Shown: positions 18,722 to 28,265 of the stretch, in pieces
How positions within the stretch are numbered: position 1 is the first letter of the stretch
Layout of the letters: each line of letters opens with the position of its first letter
NCBI RefSeq assembly: GCF_005938225.1
Contig: NZ_VCPC01000002.1
Location: 310,001 to 374,000, forward strand
Direction: 5' to 3'
DNA from: Arenibacterium halophilum
GTDB taxonomy: Bacteria; Pseudomonadota; Alphaproteobacteria; Rhodobacterales; Rhodobacteraceae
Length of the DNA: 64,000 nucleotides
Position numbers and translations under genes: made by a program
The notes under the pieces: model-generated
Databases searched by the model: none
What the model was told of the DNA's origin: nothing
What the model saw: the letters and a program-made list of their open reading frames with translations, nothing else

Positions 18722-18748
18722 ACAGCCCCGGAACCGGTCCGGGGCTGT
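18722..18748 (-). repeat. intercistronic stem-loop between SBP and permease genes
   Basis: Perfect 11-bp inverted repeat: acagccccgga (18722-18732), loop accgg, tccggggctgt (18738-18748). It sits just after the SBP stop on the minus strand. There is no T tract, so it is more likely an mRNA-stabilising or partial-termination hairpin that keeps SBP levels above permease levels, common in ABC operons. Confidence 0.6.
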
Positions 18749-18758
18749 GCCATCGCGT

Positions 18759-20465
18759 TTACGAGCCTTGCAGGCGGTGCCAGTCGGCCACGTTCCACAG
18801 TTCGCTGTCCCAGACGTTCAGGATGACGCCGCCCAAGGTGTTCGAGTGGGCCGACAGACGGCCACGGTGCACCAGCGGGATCATGCCGCCGCCTTCGATC
18901 ACCATGTCATTCAGCTGACGCGCGATCTGGGCGCGTTCATCGGCACCGGCGGTCTTGGTCAGCTGCTCGTGCAGGGCGTCATACTCTTCCGAGCAGAAGC
19001 GCGCCACGTTCTCACCCTGCCACTGCGATGCCGGGCTGGGCACCTTGTCGCAAAGCGCGTTACCCAGATAGCTTTGGGGATCGGTGCCGTTGAATGTGTT
19101 GGCGTACATTTCCACGTCGGCATAGAACTTCTGGAAGGTGTCCGGGCTGCCCGGGTCACCGCCGAAGAACACCGAGGAGTTCACGTTGCGCAGCTCGGAT
19201 TCGATGCCGATCTGGGTCCACCATTCCTTGATCAGCGCTTGGAAATCCTGACGCACGGCGTTGGTCGAGGTCTGGTAGAGGATCTTCATCGGCTTGCCAT
19301 CGGGGGTTTCCCGAACGCCGTCGCCATTGGTGTCCTTATACCCGGCTTCTTCCAGCATCGCCTTGGCGCCTTCGATGTCCTGGGTGTCGCAGCTGAAGGT
19401 GTCGGAATTCACGGCCTCGGGCGCGGGCACCCAGTTGCAGGTGACCTTACCGGCCTGACCATAGCCGATTTCAACCAGCAGCGGGCGGTCGATCGCCATC
19501 GACATCGCCTTGTAGACCGCCGGATCGCCAAGGAAGGGGTGCGGGCGCACCACCGAGCGTTCGTCGGGCCCAAGCGCCGGATCGGGGTTGGTGTTGTTCA
19601 GCATGATGCGTTCCATCAGCGGACCAAAGCCCGCGACGGCCACGCCCTTGCCGCCTGCTTCCATGTTGGCGATCACGTCGGGCGCCAGCTGCAGGTTCCA
19701 GGCATAGTCGAATTCGCCGGTTTCCATCACGGCACGACCCGCGGCCGTCGCATCGCCGCCCCCTTTGAACAGGACCTTGGCAAAGGCCGGTTTGTCCGGG
19801 TGACGGAAGTTCGGGTTGGCCGACAGGGTGATCACGTCGTTGGGCTTGAATTCATCCACGACGAAGGGGCCGGTGCCGATCGGGTTGAAGTTCTGCTCGG
19901 TGCACTCCGGGGCCTTGGCGCCCATGCAATCGGCAAACTGAGCGGCCTGGATGATCGGGCTTTCGCCACCGACGAAGGGGCCATAGGGGAAGGGTGTGGG
20001 CGCGGCAAAGGTGACCTTGACGGTCAGATCGTCCACCACTTCGACCGAGCTGACGCCCTCGAACTTGGTAACCTGCGCGCAGCCGCCTGCCTCGTCCATG
20101 CAGTAATCGGCGGTGAATTTCACGTCGTTCGCGGTAAAGGGCGTGCCGTCCGACCACATGATGCCGGGGGTGATCTTCCAGGTGATCGTGGTCAGATCCT
20201 CGGACACGCCACCGTTTTCAACGGTCGGAATTTCGTCAACCAGCCAGGGGGTCAGCGTGCCTTCTTCGTCATAGCGGGCCAGCGGTTCGATCACGATCGA
20301 CGCTGCTTCCACGTCTTTCGTGCCACCCGACAGGAAGGGGTTCATGATCGACGGCGCCTGCCAGTAAATGATGCTGACGGTGCCATCCGATCCGCGCTCG
20401 GCAAAGGCCGCGGGGGCCATTGCCAGCCCCGAGATCGCGCCCAGCAATAAGGCTCTGGTTTTCAT
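18759..20465 (-). CDS. peptide ABC transporter substrate-binding protein (SBP_bac_5 family)
   Basis: 568 aa. A Sec signal peptide (MKTRALLLGAISGLAMAPAAFA, cleavage after AFA) is followed by the family 5 fold (VSIIYWQAPSIMNPFLSGGTKDVEA..., ITPGIMWSDGTPFTANDVKFT). It binds peptides or related ligands in the periplasm and hands them to the permease pair encoded downstream. The M20 amidohydrolase genes on the other side of the divergent region suggest N-acylated amino acids or peptides as cargo; this is inferred. AAGGAGTG precedes the ATG. Confidence 0.93.
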   Translation of the reverse strand: MKTRALLLGAISGLAMAPAAFAERGSDGTVSIIYWQAPSIMNPFLSGGTKDVEAASIVIEPLARYDEEGTLTPWLVDEIPTVENGGVSEDLTTITWKITPGIMWSDGTPFTANDVKFTADYCMDEAGGCAQVTKFEGVSSVEVVDDLTVKVTFAAPTPFPYGPFVGGESPIIQAAQFADCMGAKAPECTEQNFNPIGTGPFVVDEFKPNDVITLSANPNFRHPDKPAFAKVLFKGGGDATAAGRAVMETGEFDYAWNLQLAPDVIANMEAGGKGVAVAGFGPLMERIMLNNTNPDPALGPDERSVVRPHPFLGDPAVYKAMSMAIDRPLLVEIGYGQAGKVTCNWVPAPEAVNSDTFSCDTQDIEGAKAMLEEAGYKDTNGDGVRETPDGKPMKILYQTSTNAVRQDFQALIKEWWTQIGIESELRNVNSSVFFGGDPGSPDTFQKFYADVEMYANTFNGTDPQSYLGNALCDKVPSPASQWQGENVARFCSEEYDALHEQLTKTAGADERAQIARQLNDMVIEGGGMIPLVHRGRLSAHSNTLGGVILNVWDSELWNVADWHRLQGS

Positions 20466-20481
20466 TTTTCACTCCTTGTTG

Positions 20482-20522
20482 GACACATCGGTGTCTCTTT
20501 TTTCCCGCTTTCCCAGCGGGAA
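20482..20522. promoter_or_regulatory. inverted repeats in the 5' region of the SBP operon
   Basis: GACAC-atcg-GTGTC (20482-20495) and TTCCCGCT-ttccc-AGCGGGAA (20502-20522) lie upstream of the SBP ATG at 20465, in the divergent region shared with the ATPase gene. They could be an operator and a leader hairpin. No regulator gene is adjacent. Confidence 0.35.
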
Positions 20523-20748
20523 GCGACGGTATCGGGTTTGCGGCAAGCCTTTGCCGACACTAGGAATTTGCGTCCCAATGTTCGGCGTGGCCCAGTTTGT
20601 GCCTCCCGAATACGCAGCTATCGAAACAGAGTTTGAGAAAAAAGCAAGCCTTGCCTAGGGTAATGCGGGCGAAGGGTTTGACAGCAGATCGAACCGCGCC
20701 TTAGCCTTGGGCATTCCCGGGCAGCAACAACAGGGGAGCGGGGGCGCC

Positions 20749-22569
20749 ATGCTCGACCAGCCGATTGCCGAAATCCAGAACCTGCGGGTGGAATTTCAAA
20801 CAAAGGATGGCCCCGTCGTTGGGGTCGAGGATGTGTCGTTTTCGATCCGGCCGGGCGAAACCGTGTGCATCGTCGGCGAATCCGGGTCGGGCAAATCGGT
20901 GTCGTCCCTGTCGCTGATGCGGCTGGTGGAATACGGCGGCGGAGAGATTGCGGGCGGGCGGCTGCTGTTTGATCGCAAGGAGGGCGGGCAAACCGATCTG
21001 GCCACAACCGATCAGGCCGAAATGCGCGACATTCGCGGCAACGAGATCGGGATGATCTTTCAGGAGCCGATGACGGCGCTGAACCCGGTGTTCACCGTGG
21101 GCCGCCAGCTGACCGAGGGTCTGCGTGTGCATCGTGGCATGGGCAAGGCGCAGGCCCGTGCCCGCGCGCTGGAACTGCTGCGCGAGGTGCGCATTCCCGA
21201 ACCGGAACGCCGGCTGGAGCAATACCCGCACGAACTTTCGGGCGGGATGCGCCAGCGCGTGGTGATCGCCATGGCGATGGCCTGCCGTCCGCGCCTTCTG
21301 ATCGCGGATGAGCCGACCACCGCACTGGATGTGACCATTCAGGCCGAAATCCTTGCGCTGATGGACCGGCTCAAGCGCGAAACTGGCACGGCGGTAATGT
21401 TCATCACCCACGACATGGCCGTGGTGGCCCAGATGGCCGACCGCGTGGTTGTGATGTTCCGCGGCAACAAGGTGGAAGAGGGGCCGGTCGAGCAAATCTT
21501 CAACGCGCCCCAGCACCCTTATACCAAGGCGCTGCTGGCCGCTGTTCCCAAGCTGGGCGAAATGCAGGGCAAGGCCGCGCCGGAACCGATGCGCCTGCTG
21601 GGCGTCGAAGGGCAGAAGATCGCGCCGATCCCCGGCACCGATGAAACGCTGCTGAGCGTGCGCAATCTGACCACGCGCTTCCCGGTCAAGGGTGGGCTGA
21701 TGCGGCGCACCGTGGCCAATGTGCACGCGGTCGAGGATGTGTCGTTTACGCTGAACAAGGGCCAGACACTCAGCCTCGTGGGGGAATCCGGGTGCGGCAA
21801 ATCCACCGCCGGGCGCTCGATCCTGCGGCTGGTCGAACCGTTGCGGGGTAAGATCGACCTGGACGGCACAGATGTTCTGGCGCTGAACGCGTCCGAGCTG
21901 CGGCAGGCGCGGCGCGACATGCAGATGATCTTTCAGGATCCCTTTGCCTCGCTCAACCCGCAGATGCAGCTGATCGATCAGGTGGCGGAACCGATGCGTA
22001 ACTATGGCATCGCCAGCGGGTCGGAAATCACCGACCGGGTGGCCCAGCTGTTCGACCGGGTGGAACTGCCGCGCAGCTTCATGCGCCGCTATCCGCATGA
22101 AATGTCGGGTGGTCAGCGCCAGCGTATTGCCATCGCCCGCGCGCTGGCCCTGCGCCCCAAGCTGATCGTCGCGGACGAGGCGGTGTCGGCGCTGGACGTG
22201 TCGGTGCAGGCGCAGGTGGTGAACCTGATGATGGAGCTTCAGGCCGATCTGGGCCTGTCCTACCTGTTCATCAGTCATGACATGGCCGTGGTGGAACGTG
22301 TCAGCCACCAGGTTGGCGTGATGTACCTGGGTCGCATCGTCGAAATCGGGCCGCGCGCGCGGGTGTTCGAAAACCCGCAGCACGCCTATACCAAGGCGCT
22401 GATGAAGGCGGTGCCGATCGCCGATCCGACCCTGCGCAAATCCGAACGTGATCTGAATTTCAAACCGATCCCCTCGCCGATCCATGGTCTGGACTACGAC
22501 CCGCAGCCCTCGGCCTATGACGAGGTGGAACCGGGGCATTTCGTGCTGACCACCGACAGCGGGTACTAG
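20749..22569 (+). CDS. fused dipeptide ABC transporter ATPase (DppD-DppF in one chain)
   Basis: 606 aa containing two complete nucleotide-binding domains. Domain 1 has Walker A GESGSGKS at about residue 43 and signature LSGGMRQRV. Domain 2 has Walker A GESGCGKS at about residue 345 and signature MSGGQRQRIAIARAL. Both end with the peptide-transporter C-terminal extension (NAPQHPYTKALLAAVP and ENPQHAYTKALMKAVP). This replaces the usual separate DppD and DppF. Start ATG 20749 is chosen for the AGGGGAGCGGGGG just upstream. It powers the importer whose SBP and permeases are on the opposite strand and probably forms an operon with the two amidohydrolases downstream. Confidence 0.93.
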   Translation: MLDQPIAEIQNLRVEFQTKDGPVVGVEDVSFSIRPGETVCIVGESGSGKSVSSLSLMRLVEYGGGEIAGGRLLFDRKEGGQTDLATTDQAEMRDIRGNEIGMIFQEPMTALNPVFTVGRQLTEGLRVHRGMGKAQARARALELLREVRIPEPERRLEQYPHELSGGMRQRVVIAMAMACRPRLLIADEPTTALDVTIQAEILALMDRLKRETGTAVMFITHDMAVVAQMADRVVVMFRGNKVEEGPVEQIFNAPQHPYTKALLAAVPKLGEMQGKAAPEPMRLLGVEGQKIAPIPGTDETLLSVRNLTTRFPVKGGLMRRTVANVHAVEDVSFTLNKGQTLSLVGESGCGKSTAGRSILRLVEPLRGKIDLDGTDVLALNASELRQARRDMQMIFQDPFASLNPQMQLIDQVAEPMRNYGIASGSEITDRVAQLFDRVELPRSFMRRYPHEMSGGQRQRIAIARALALRPKLIVADEAVSALDVSVQAQVVNLMMELQADLGLSYLFISHDMAVVERVSHQVGVMYLGRIVEIGPRARVFENPQHAYTKALMKAVPIADPTLRKSERDLNFKPIPSPIHGLDYDPQPSAYDEVEPGHFVLTTDSGY

Positions 22570-22589
22570 GGCAACCAGAGGGGGCCACC

Positions 22590-23756
22590 ATGCCGATCAA
22601 GAACCGTTTCGCCGAGCTGCATCCCGAAATCACCGGCTGGCGGCGGCATCTGCATACGATCCCCGAATTGCTGTTCGATCTGCCAAAAACCTCGGCCTAT
22701 GTCGAAGGCGTCCTGCGTGAGATGGGGATCACCGATATCACCACGGGCATTGCGCAGACGGGCATCGTGGCGGTGATCGAGGGGCGCACCAACACCTCGG
22801 GCCGGGTGGTCGGGCTGCGCGCCGACATGGACGCGCTGCCAATTCAGGAGGCGACCGGGCTGGACTATGCCAGTACCCACCCCGGCAAGATGCACGCCTG
22901 CGGGCACGACGGGCACACCGCGATGTTGCTGGGCGCGGCCAAGTACCTGCACGAGACGCGGAATTTCGACGGCAAGGTCGTGTTGATCTTTCAGCCGGCG
23001 GAAGAGGGCGGTTGTGGCGGGCGCGTGATGTGCGACGAAGGCATGATGGAGCGTTGGGGCGTGCAAGAGGTGTACGGTATGCACAACCATCCCGGAGCTC
23101 CTGCCGGAGAGTTTCACATTCGCCCCGGGCCGCTGCTGGCGTCGGCCGACCAATTCGACGTGGTGCTGACCGGCAAGGGCGGCCATGCCGCCGCCCCGCA
23201 CGAGGCGATCGACACCAATCTTGCCGCCGCTCATGTGATGGTAGCGCTGCAATCCATCGCCTCGCGCAACGTGGACCCTCTGAAACAGGTGATCGTTTCG
23301 GTCTGCACCCTGCGCAGCGAGACCGAGGCCTATAACGTGCTGCCGCAGACGGTGCTGCTGCGCGGCACGGTGCGCGCGCTGGACGGCGCGGTGCGCGACC
23401 TGGCGCAGGCGCGGCTGGAAAAGATCGTCAGCGCCACGGCCGATGCCTACGGCTGCACGGCCCAGATCGACTATCAACTTGGTTGCCCCGTTACGATGAA
23501 CCACCCCGAGAACACGGATTTCGCCGCCGACATGGCCGAATCCGTCGCTGGCCGCGTCGAACGCAACACCGTGCCCATCATGGCGGGCGAGGATTTTTCG
23601 TTCATGCTCGAGGTGCGCCCCGGCGCCTATATGTTCCTTGGCAACGGAGATGGCCCGCAGGTGCACCACCCCGCCTATGTCTTCAACGATGACATCATCC
23701 CGGCGGGCTGTTCCTGGTTTGCCGAGATCGTGGAAAAACGGATGCCCGCCGCGTAA
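22590..23756 (+). CDS. M20 family amidohydrolase (hippurate hydrolase / N-acyl amino acid hydrolase type), copy 1
   Basis: 388 aa with the M20D pattern: GLRADMDALPIQEATGLDYAS, MHACGHDGHTAMLLGAA (metal ligands, about residue 101), IFQPAEEGGCGGRVM and GEDFSFMLEVRPGAYMFLGNG (about residue 333). It hydrolyses N-acyl amino acids or related amides in the cytoplasm. It begins 20 bases after the ATPase stop and is followed 21 bases later by a paralogue sharing the same motifs. Substrate is unknown. Confidence 0.9.
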   Translation: MPIKNRFAELHPEITGWRRHLHTIPELLFDLPKTSAYVEGVLREMGITDITTGIAQTGIVAVIEGRTNTSGRVVGLRADMDALPIQEATGLDYASTHPGKMHACGHDGHTAMLLGAAKYLHETRNFDGKVVLIFQPAEEGGCGGRVMCDEGMMERWGVQEVYGMHNHPGAPAGEFHIRPGPLLASADQFDVVLTGKGGHAAAPHEAIDTNLAAAHVMVALQSIASRNVDPLKQVIVSVCTLRSETEAYNVLPQTVLLRGTVRALDGAVRDLAQARLEKIVSATADAYGCTAQIDYQLGCPVTMNHPENTDFAADMAESVAGRVERNTVPIMAGEDFSFMLEVRPGAYMFLGNGDGPQVHHPAYVFNDDIIPAGCSWFAEIVEKRMPAA

Positions 23757-23777
23757 GCGCGGCACCAAGGAGGCCAA

Positions 23778-24938
23778 ATGCCCGTCAAGAACCGCATCGC
23801 GGCCCTGCAACCCGAACTTGCGGCGCTGCGCCGCGATATTCACGCCCATCCCGAAATCGGGTTCGACACGCATCGTACTGCCGAATTGGTGGCCGCGCGG
23901 CTGCGCGACATCGGCTGTGACGAGGTGGCAACCGGCGTCGGCCAGACCGGCGTTGTCGGCGTGATCCGGGGCCGCAACGGCGGGGCGGGGCGCACCATCG
24001 GGCTGCGCGCCGATATGGACGCGCTGCCGATTGTCGAGGCGACGGGGGCGGGCCATGCCTCGCTGACCGAAGGCGCGATGCACGCCTGCGGGCACGACGG
24101 GCACACCACGATGGTGCTGGGTGCCGCGCAGTACCTGGCCGAGACGCGCAATTTCGACGGCACGGTGGTTGTGCTGTTCCAACCGGCCGAGGAACTGGGG
24201 TCGGGCGCCAAGGCGATGGTTGACGATGGCTGCATGGATCGCTGGGGTGTCGACGAGGTTTACGGGCTGCACAACATGCCCGGGATGCCGTCGGGTCAGT
24301 TTGCCATCCGGCCCGGCCCGGTGATGGCCGCGACGGATGAATTTTTCATCACCGTTCAGGGCAAGGGCGGCCATGCCGCCGCGCCGCATGACACCGTCGA
24401 TACCACCGTTCTGGCCAGCCATATGGTCGTGGCGCTGCAAACCATCGTGGCGCGCAACATGGATCCGGTGAAACAGGGCGTGCTGTCGGTCACCGCCTTC
24501 ACCACATCTTCCACCGCCTTCAACGTGATCCCCGATTCCGTGCGCCTGCGCGGCACCGTGCGCAGCCATGCCGCCGACATGCAGGATATGATCGAGGCCC
24601 GGATCGCCGAGGTGGCCCATGGTGTCGCCGCCACTTTCGGCGGCAGCGCGCAGGTCGAATATCTGCGCCATGTTCCGATCACCGTGAATTCCGACGAACC
24701 CGCCGCCTTTGCCGCCGGTATCGCGCGCGCCGTCTCGGGCGATTGCACAGAGGCCCCGCTGATCATGGGGGGCGAGGATTTTTCCTATATGCTTCAGGCC
24801 CGCCCCGGCGCGTTCATTTTCCTTGGCAACGGCGACAGCGCCGGGCTGCACCATCCCGAATACGATTTCAACGACGAGGTCATTCCGGCAGGCGCCAGCT
24901 GGTTCGCCGAACTGGTCGAACAACGGCTGCGCGCCTAG
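23778..24938 (+). CDS. M20 family amidohydrolase, copy 2
   Basis: 386 aa, a tandem paralogue of the preceding gene. It has GLRADMDALPIVEATGAGHAS, MHACGHDGHTTMVLGAAQYLAETRNFDG, LFQPAEELGSGAKAMV and GGEDFSYMLQARPGAFIFLGNGD. Copy 1 has GGCGG where this copy has LGSGA next to the metal site, which hints at different specificity. AAGGAGG precedes the ATG. It likely acts on material imported by the adjacent ABC transporter. Confidence 0.9.
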   Translation: MPVKNRIAALQPELAALRRDIHAHPEIGFDTHRTAELVAARLRDIGCDEVATGVGQTGVVGVIRGRNGGAGRTIGLRADMDALPIVEATGAGHASLTEGAMHACGHDGHTTMVLGAAQYLAETRNFDGTVVVLFQPAEELGSGAKAMVDDGCMDRWGVDEVYGLHNMPGMPSGQFAIRPGPVMAATDEFFITVQGKGGHAAAPHDTVDTTVLASHMVVALQTIVARNMDPVKQGVLSVTAFTTSSTAFNVIPDSVRLRGTVRSHAADMQDMIEARIAEVAHGVAATFGGSAQVEYLRHVPITVNSDEPAAFAAGIARAVSGDCTEAPLIMGGEDFSYMLQARPGAFIFLGNGDSAGLHHPEYDFNDEVIPAGASWFAELVEQRLRA

Positions 24939-25005
24939 GCACACTGGATCGCACAGGCCGTGGCCCTAACTGGTTGATCCTGCCACCAGCAAGGACACCC
25001 AAGCC

Positions 25006-26253
25006 ATGGCCGATGCGACCTTCAGCAAGACGTTCCTGCGCCGTGCCACCGGTGCCGAGGGGATGGACCAGACCGAAGCCCATAACGGCCTGCGTCATGT
25101 GATGGCGCTGTCGCTGACCAAGGTGGCCGACGGGCTGATCGACCCCAAGCTTATCCTGAGCTGGCTGATGACGGCGCTGGGCGCGCCCGGGTATCTGATC
25201 GGCGCGCTGGTGCCTCTGCGTGAAGCGGGGGCGTTGCTGCCGCAGATCGTGCTGGCCCCCCGCGTGCAGGCGATGCGGTATCGCAAGTGGATGTGGGTCG
25301 CGGGCAGCGCAGGGCAGGGCGCCTGTGCCGGGCTGATCGTACTGGCAGCCCTGACGCTGGAGGGCGTGGCCGCCGGTTTGGCGATCTGCGCCGCTCTGGC
25401 GGTGCTGGCGCTGTTCCGCGCCGCCTGTTCCGTGTCGTTCAAGGATATTCTGGGCAAGACTATCGCCAAGCGTCGGCGCGGCGCGATCACCGGGCTGGCC
25501 GGGTCGGTGTCGGCCGTGGCGGTGATTGTGCTGGCGCTTTTGCTGATGTCGGGCCTGTTTCAGAACCGCACGCTTGTCGTCGGGGCGATTGCACTGGCGG
25601 CGACCTTCTGGGGCATTGCGGCTTTGGTGATGTCGCGGCTGCGCGAGGAGGCATCTGACGACAATGGCGACTCCAAAATCACGTTACGGGCCGTGCTGCG
25701 CGACAATCCGCAACTCTGGCGCTTCATCGCGACGCGGGGTTTGCTGGTCTCGACCGCGCTGGCACCGCCTTACATCGTGTTGCTGGGTGGGGCCGAGCTG
25801 AACGCGCTGGGCGCGCTGCTGCTGGCGTCTGCCGTTGCAAGCCTTGTCAGCTCTTATGTCTGGGGGCGGCTTGCAGATCGGTCTTCGCGGCTGGTGCTGA
25901 TCCGCTCGGGTCTGGTGGGCGGCGTGGCGCTGCTGGCGGCTGTGGGCGCGGGGTTATCCGGAGTGGAGGCCATCCCGGGCGTACTGCCTGCCATCCTGCT
26001 GGTGCTGATGGTGGCCTATCACGGGGTGCGGCAAGGCCGGTCAACCTATCTGGTCGATATGGCACCCGAGGATCAGCGCGCCAGTTATACCGCCGTGTCG
26101 AACACGGTGATAGGCGTGGCACTGCTGGCCGTTGGCGTGGTTGGCGGGCTTGGCTCGGTCGTGGGGCCGGCCTGGGTGCTTGCGGGCTTTGCCGCGATGG
26201 CATTTGCCGCCGCACTGGTCGGGCGCGGGTTGAACGAGGTTGAACAAGGCTAG
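25006..26253 (+). CDS. MFS-type transporter
   Basis: 415 aa with about ten to twelve hydrophobic helices. A soluble N-terminus of about 30 residues is followed by HVMALSLTKVADGLIDPKLILSWLMTALGAPGYLIGALVPLREAGALLPQIVLAPRVQ. The loop DILGKTIAKRRRGAITGLAGS lies between helices. I recognise the fold but not a substrate. It starts with AAGGACACCC upstream. It lies downstream of the M20 genes and upstream of the creatininase gene on the same strand, so it may export or import a metabolite of this cluster. Confidence 0.8.
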   Translation: MADATFSKTFLRRATGAEGMDQTEAHNGLRHVMALSLTKVADGLIDPKLILSWLMTALGAPGYLIGALVPLREAGALLPQIVLAPRVQAMRYRKWMWVAGSAGQGACAGLIVLAALTLEGVAAGLAICAALAVLALFRAACSVSFKDILGKTIAKRRRGAITGLAGSVSAVAVIVLALLLMSGLFQNRTLVVGAIALAATFWGIAALVMSRLREEASDDNGDSKITLRAVLRDNPQLWRFIATRGLLVSTALAPPYIVLLGGAELNALGALLLASAVASLVSSYVWGRLADRSSRLVLIRSGLVGGVALLAAVGAGLSGVEAIPGVLPAILLVLMVAYHGVRQGRSTYLVDMAPEDQRASYTAVSNTVIGVALLAVGVVGGLGSVVGPAWVLAGFAAMAFAAALVGRGLNEVEQG

Positions 26254-26326
26254 ACCCCGCGCTTTCGCTTGTCCTTCCCCGGAGCCGGGGCCAGTATGCC
26301 CGCGAAATGCCCCGGAAGGATCTAAG

Positions 26327-27151
26327 ATGAACGAAGTCGATTGGTCGCGCCTCAAGGCGCACGAATTGCGTGCCCTTGCCCAACAGAACGCGGTGGTGAT
26401 CCTGCCGATCGCCTCGATCGAACAGCACGGGCCGCATTTGCCGGTGATGACCGACACGAAACTGGGCTACGAGGTCGCCGTGCGCGCCGCGCGGCTGGCC
26501 TATGACACGCGGCCCGTCGTAGTGACGCCGGTCGTCTGGTCGGGGCTCAGTGAACATCACATGCCCTATGGCGGCACGCTCACCCTGTCGCATGGCACCT
26601 TCCGCGCCGTTCTGGCCGACTTGATCGACTCGCTCGTGCGGCACGGGTTCCACGACATCCTGATCTCCAACAGTCACGGCGGCAATATCATCGCGATGCA
26701 GCAGATTTGCGATGAATTGTCCTCGCAGGTCGATGCCACGCTGGTCGCGGTGACCTACCCCAGCGAGGCGGCGGCCGAGATCGGCGAGATCCTCGAAGAT
26801 CAGCCCGGTCTGGCCCATGCCTGCGAAGGGGAAACCGCGATGATGATGGCGGTTGAACCCGGTCTGGTCGATACCTCCGATCTCGGCAGCCTCGCCAACG
26901 ATGCCTCCGAGGGGCCGACATTCCTGCGCGCCGGGCGCTCGGCCTATCGCTGGCGTCCTTTCGTGCACATGACGGGCAATGGCGTGGCGGGCGATCCGGC
27001 TCGCGCGACGGCGGAAAAGGGCGAACGCCTGTTCGAGGTCAGCGCCAAGGCATTGGCGCGGCTGATCCGCGATCCGGCCACATGGGCGCCTGCGAAAGAC
27101 CTGCGCGAGGGTGCCACCGGCGGCGTGCCCTTCCGGACAGACGGCGCATGA
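26327..27151 (+). CDS. creatininase family protein
   Basis: 274 aa from ATG 26327 (GGAAGGA upstream). The metal-binding signature is clear: ILPIASIEQHGPHLPVMTDTKL, a central NSHGGN and EGETAMMM. Relatives are creatininase and FAPy/mycofactocin-type amidohydrolases, with two Zn/Mn ions opening cyclic or linear amides. Its ATGA overlap with the following hydrolase gene shows an operon. Substrate is unknown; the neighbouring peptidase-type genes suggest amide breakdown. Confidence 0.88.
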   Translation: MNEVDWSRLKAHELRALAQQNAVVILPIASIEQHGPHLPVMTDTKLGYEVAVRAARLAYDTRPVVVTPVVWSGLSEHHMPYGGTLTLSHGTFRAVLADLIDSLVRHGFHDILISNSHGGNIIAMQQICDELSSQVDATLVAVTYPSEAAAEIGEILEDQPGLAHACEGETAMMMAVEPGLVDTSDLGSLANDASEGPTFLRAGRSAYRWRPFVHMTGNGVAGDPARATAEKGERLFEVSAKALARLIRDPATWAPAKDLREGATGGVPFRTDGA

Positions 27152-27909
27152 GCGCGCTGCAATTCCATACGCCGCAAGGGCGGCGGATCGCCTATCACCT
27201 GACCCCCGGCACCGGGCCCACGGTGGTGTTCCTGGGCGGGCTGAAATCCGACATGGACGGCACCAAGGCGCTGCATCTAGATGCATGGTGCGCCGCACGC
27301 GGACAGGCGTTCTTGCGCTTCGACTATTCCGGCCACGGGATCAGCAGCGGCACTTTTGAGGAGGGCTGCATCGGCGATTGGCATCAGGACACGCTCGCGC
27401 TGTTGGATGCAGTGGTGCAGGGGCCTCTGATCGTCGTCGGGTCTTCCATGGGCGGCTGGCAGGCGTTGCTTCTGGCCCGCGCCCGGCCCGAACGCGTCGC
27501 TGGCATGGTTACCATCGCTGCCGCCCCGGATTTCACCGAAGATGGCTATTGGGCGAATTTTTCTGACGCGCAGAAACAGGCGCTTGAAACGGTCGGCCAT
27601 GTCGAACTGCCGTCCGATTACATGGAGCCCTACATCGTAACGCGACGCATGGTCCAGGATGGGCGCGACCATCTGGTGCTGCGCGCGCCGTTGTCACTGC
27701 CGTTCCCGGTGCGTTGCCTTCAGGGCACCGCCGATAGCGCCGTCAGCACCGAAACTGCGCTGCGCCTGCTGGATCACGCTGAATGCGACGACATGCGCCT
27801 GACGCTGGTGCGCGGCGCCGATCATCGGTTTTCCGATGAAGCTTGCCTTGGCTTGATCGAAACTGCCGTGGCCGAGGTGGCGTCCATGTCTGTGCCGGGG
27901 CGGCATTAA
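27148..27909 (+). CDS. alpha/beta hydrolase
   Basis: 253 aa from ATG 27148, which overlaps the creatininase stop by 4 bases. The nucleophile elbow is VVGSSMGGWQALLLA (G-x-S-x-G). The oxyanion region is VVFLGGLKSDMDGTKA, the acid lies in LQGTADSAVSTE and the histidine in RGADHRFSDEA. It resembles the BEM46/ABHD10-like small serine hydrolases. It probably hydrolyses an ester or thioester in the cytoplasm. Confidence 0.88.
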   Translation: MSALQFHTPQGRRIAYHLTPGTGPTVVFLGGLKSDMDGTKALHLDAWCAARGQAFLRFDYSGHGISSGTFEEGCIGDWHQDTLALLDAVVQGPLIVVGSSMGGWQALLLARARPERVAGMVTIAAAPDFTEDGYWANFSDAQKQALETVGHVELPSDYMEPYIVTRRMVQDGRDHLVLRAPLSLPFPVRCLQGTADSAVSTETALRLLDHAECDDMRLTLVRGADHRFSDEACLGLIETAVAEVASMSVPGRH

Positions 27910-27968
27910 CCGGCTGGAAATCCCTGTGTGCAAAAGTCTGCGTCGAATGAATCGATACAGGCTTTCGT

Positions 27969-28262
27969 ATGAACTTCCTCGGCATGATACTTCTGCCCGT
28001 TCTGGCGGTCCTGGCCGGGCCGGTCGTGGTTCTGGCTGCACATCCACCGCTGCCGGGGGCGCCGGTGCTGGTGATCGCGCTGCCTTGGCACGATCCCGAC
28101 GGCATCGTGGCCCTGTCCGGTGGTGCGCGGATCGGGCCTGAAATGTCGCCTATGGCGGTGCTGGCGCAACCTGAAAGCCCCGATTTTATCGCACGGGCCA
28201 ACGCGGCTGGGGCTATTGGCGTTTTCGATGGGCAGTTTTTGGCGAATTGGTGCAGGGGATAA
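27969..28262 (+). CDS. small protein with N-terminal hydrophobic segment, upstream of the chemoreceptor
   Basis: 97 aa. The N-terminus MNFLGMILLPVLAVLAGPVVVLAAHPP looks like a signal peptide or membrane anchor. The rest (LVIALPWHDPDGIVALSGG...ANAAGAIGVFDGQFLANWC) has no motif I know. The stop is 3 bases before the GTG start of the chemoreceptor, so the two are very likely cotranslated. Function unknown; a role linked to the receptor is an inference. Confidence 0.6.
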   Translation: MNFLGMILLPVLAVLAGPVVVLAAHPPLPGAPVLVIALPWHDPDGIVALSGGARIGPEMSPMAVLAQPESPDFIARANAAGAIGVFDGQFLANWCRG

Positions 28263-28265
28263 TCA

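Noticed and set aside
18714-20450. Plus-strand open frame opposite the SBP gene
   Set aside because: The minus strand encodes a signal peptide and an SBP_bac_5 protein; the plus frame has no recognisable domain.
22566-24944. Minus-strand open frame of about 790 codons opposite the two M20 genes
   Set aside because: GC-rich codon bias keeps the antisense frame open. The product is low-information and the sense strand encodes two clear amidohydrolases.
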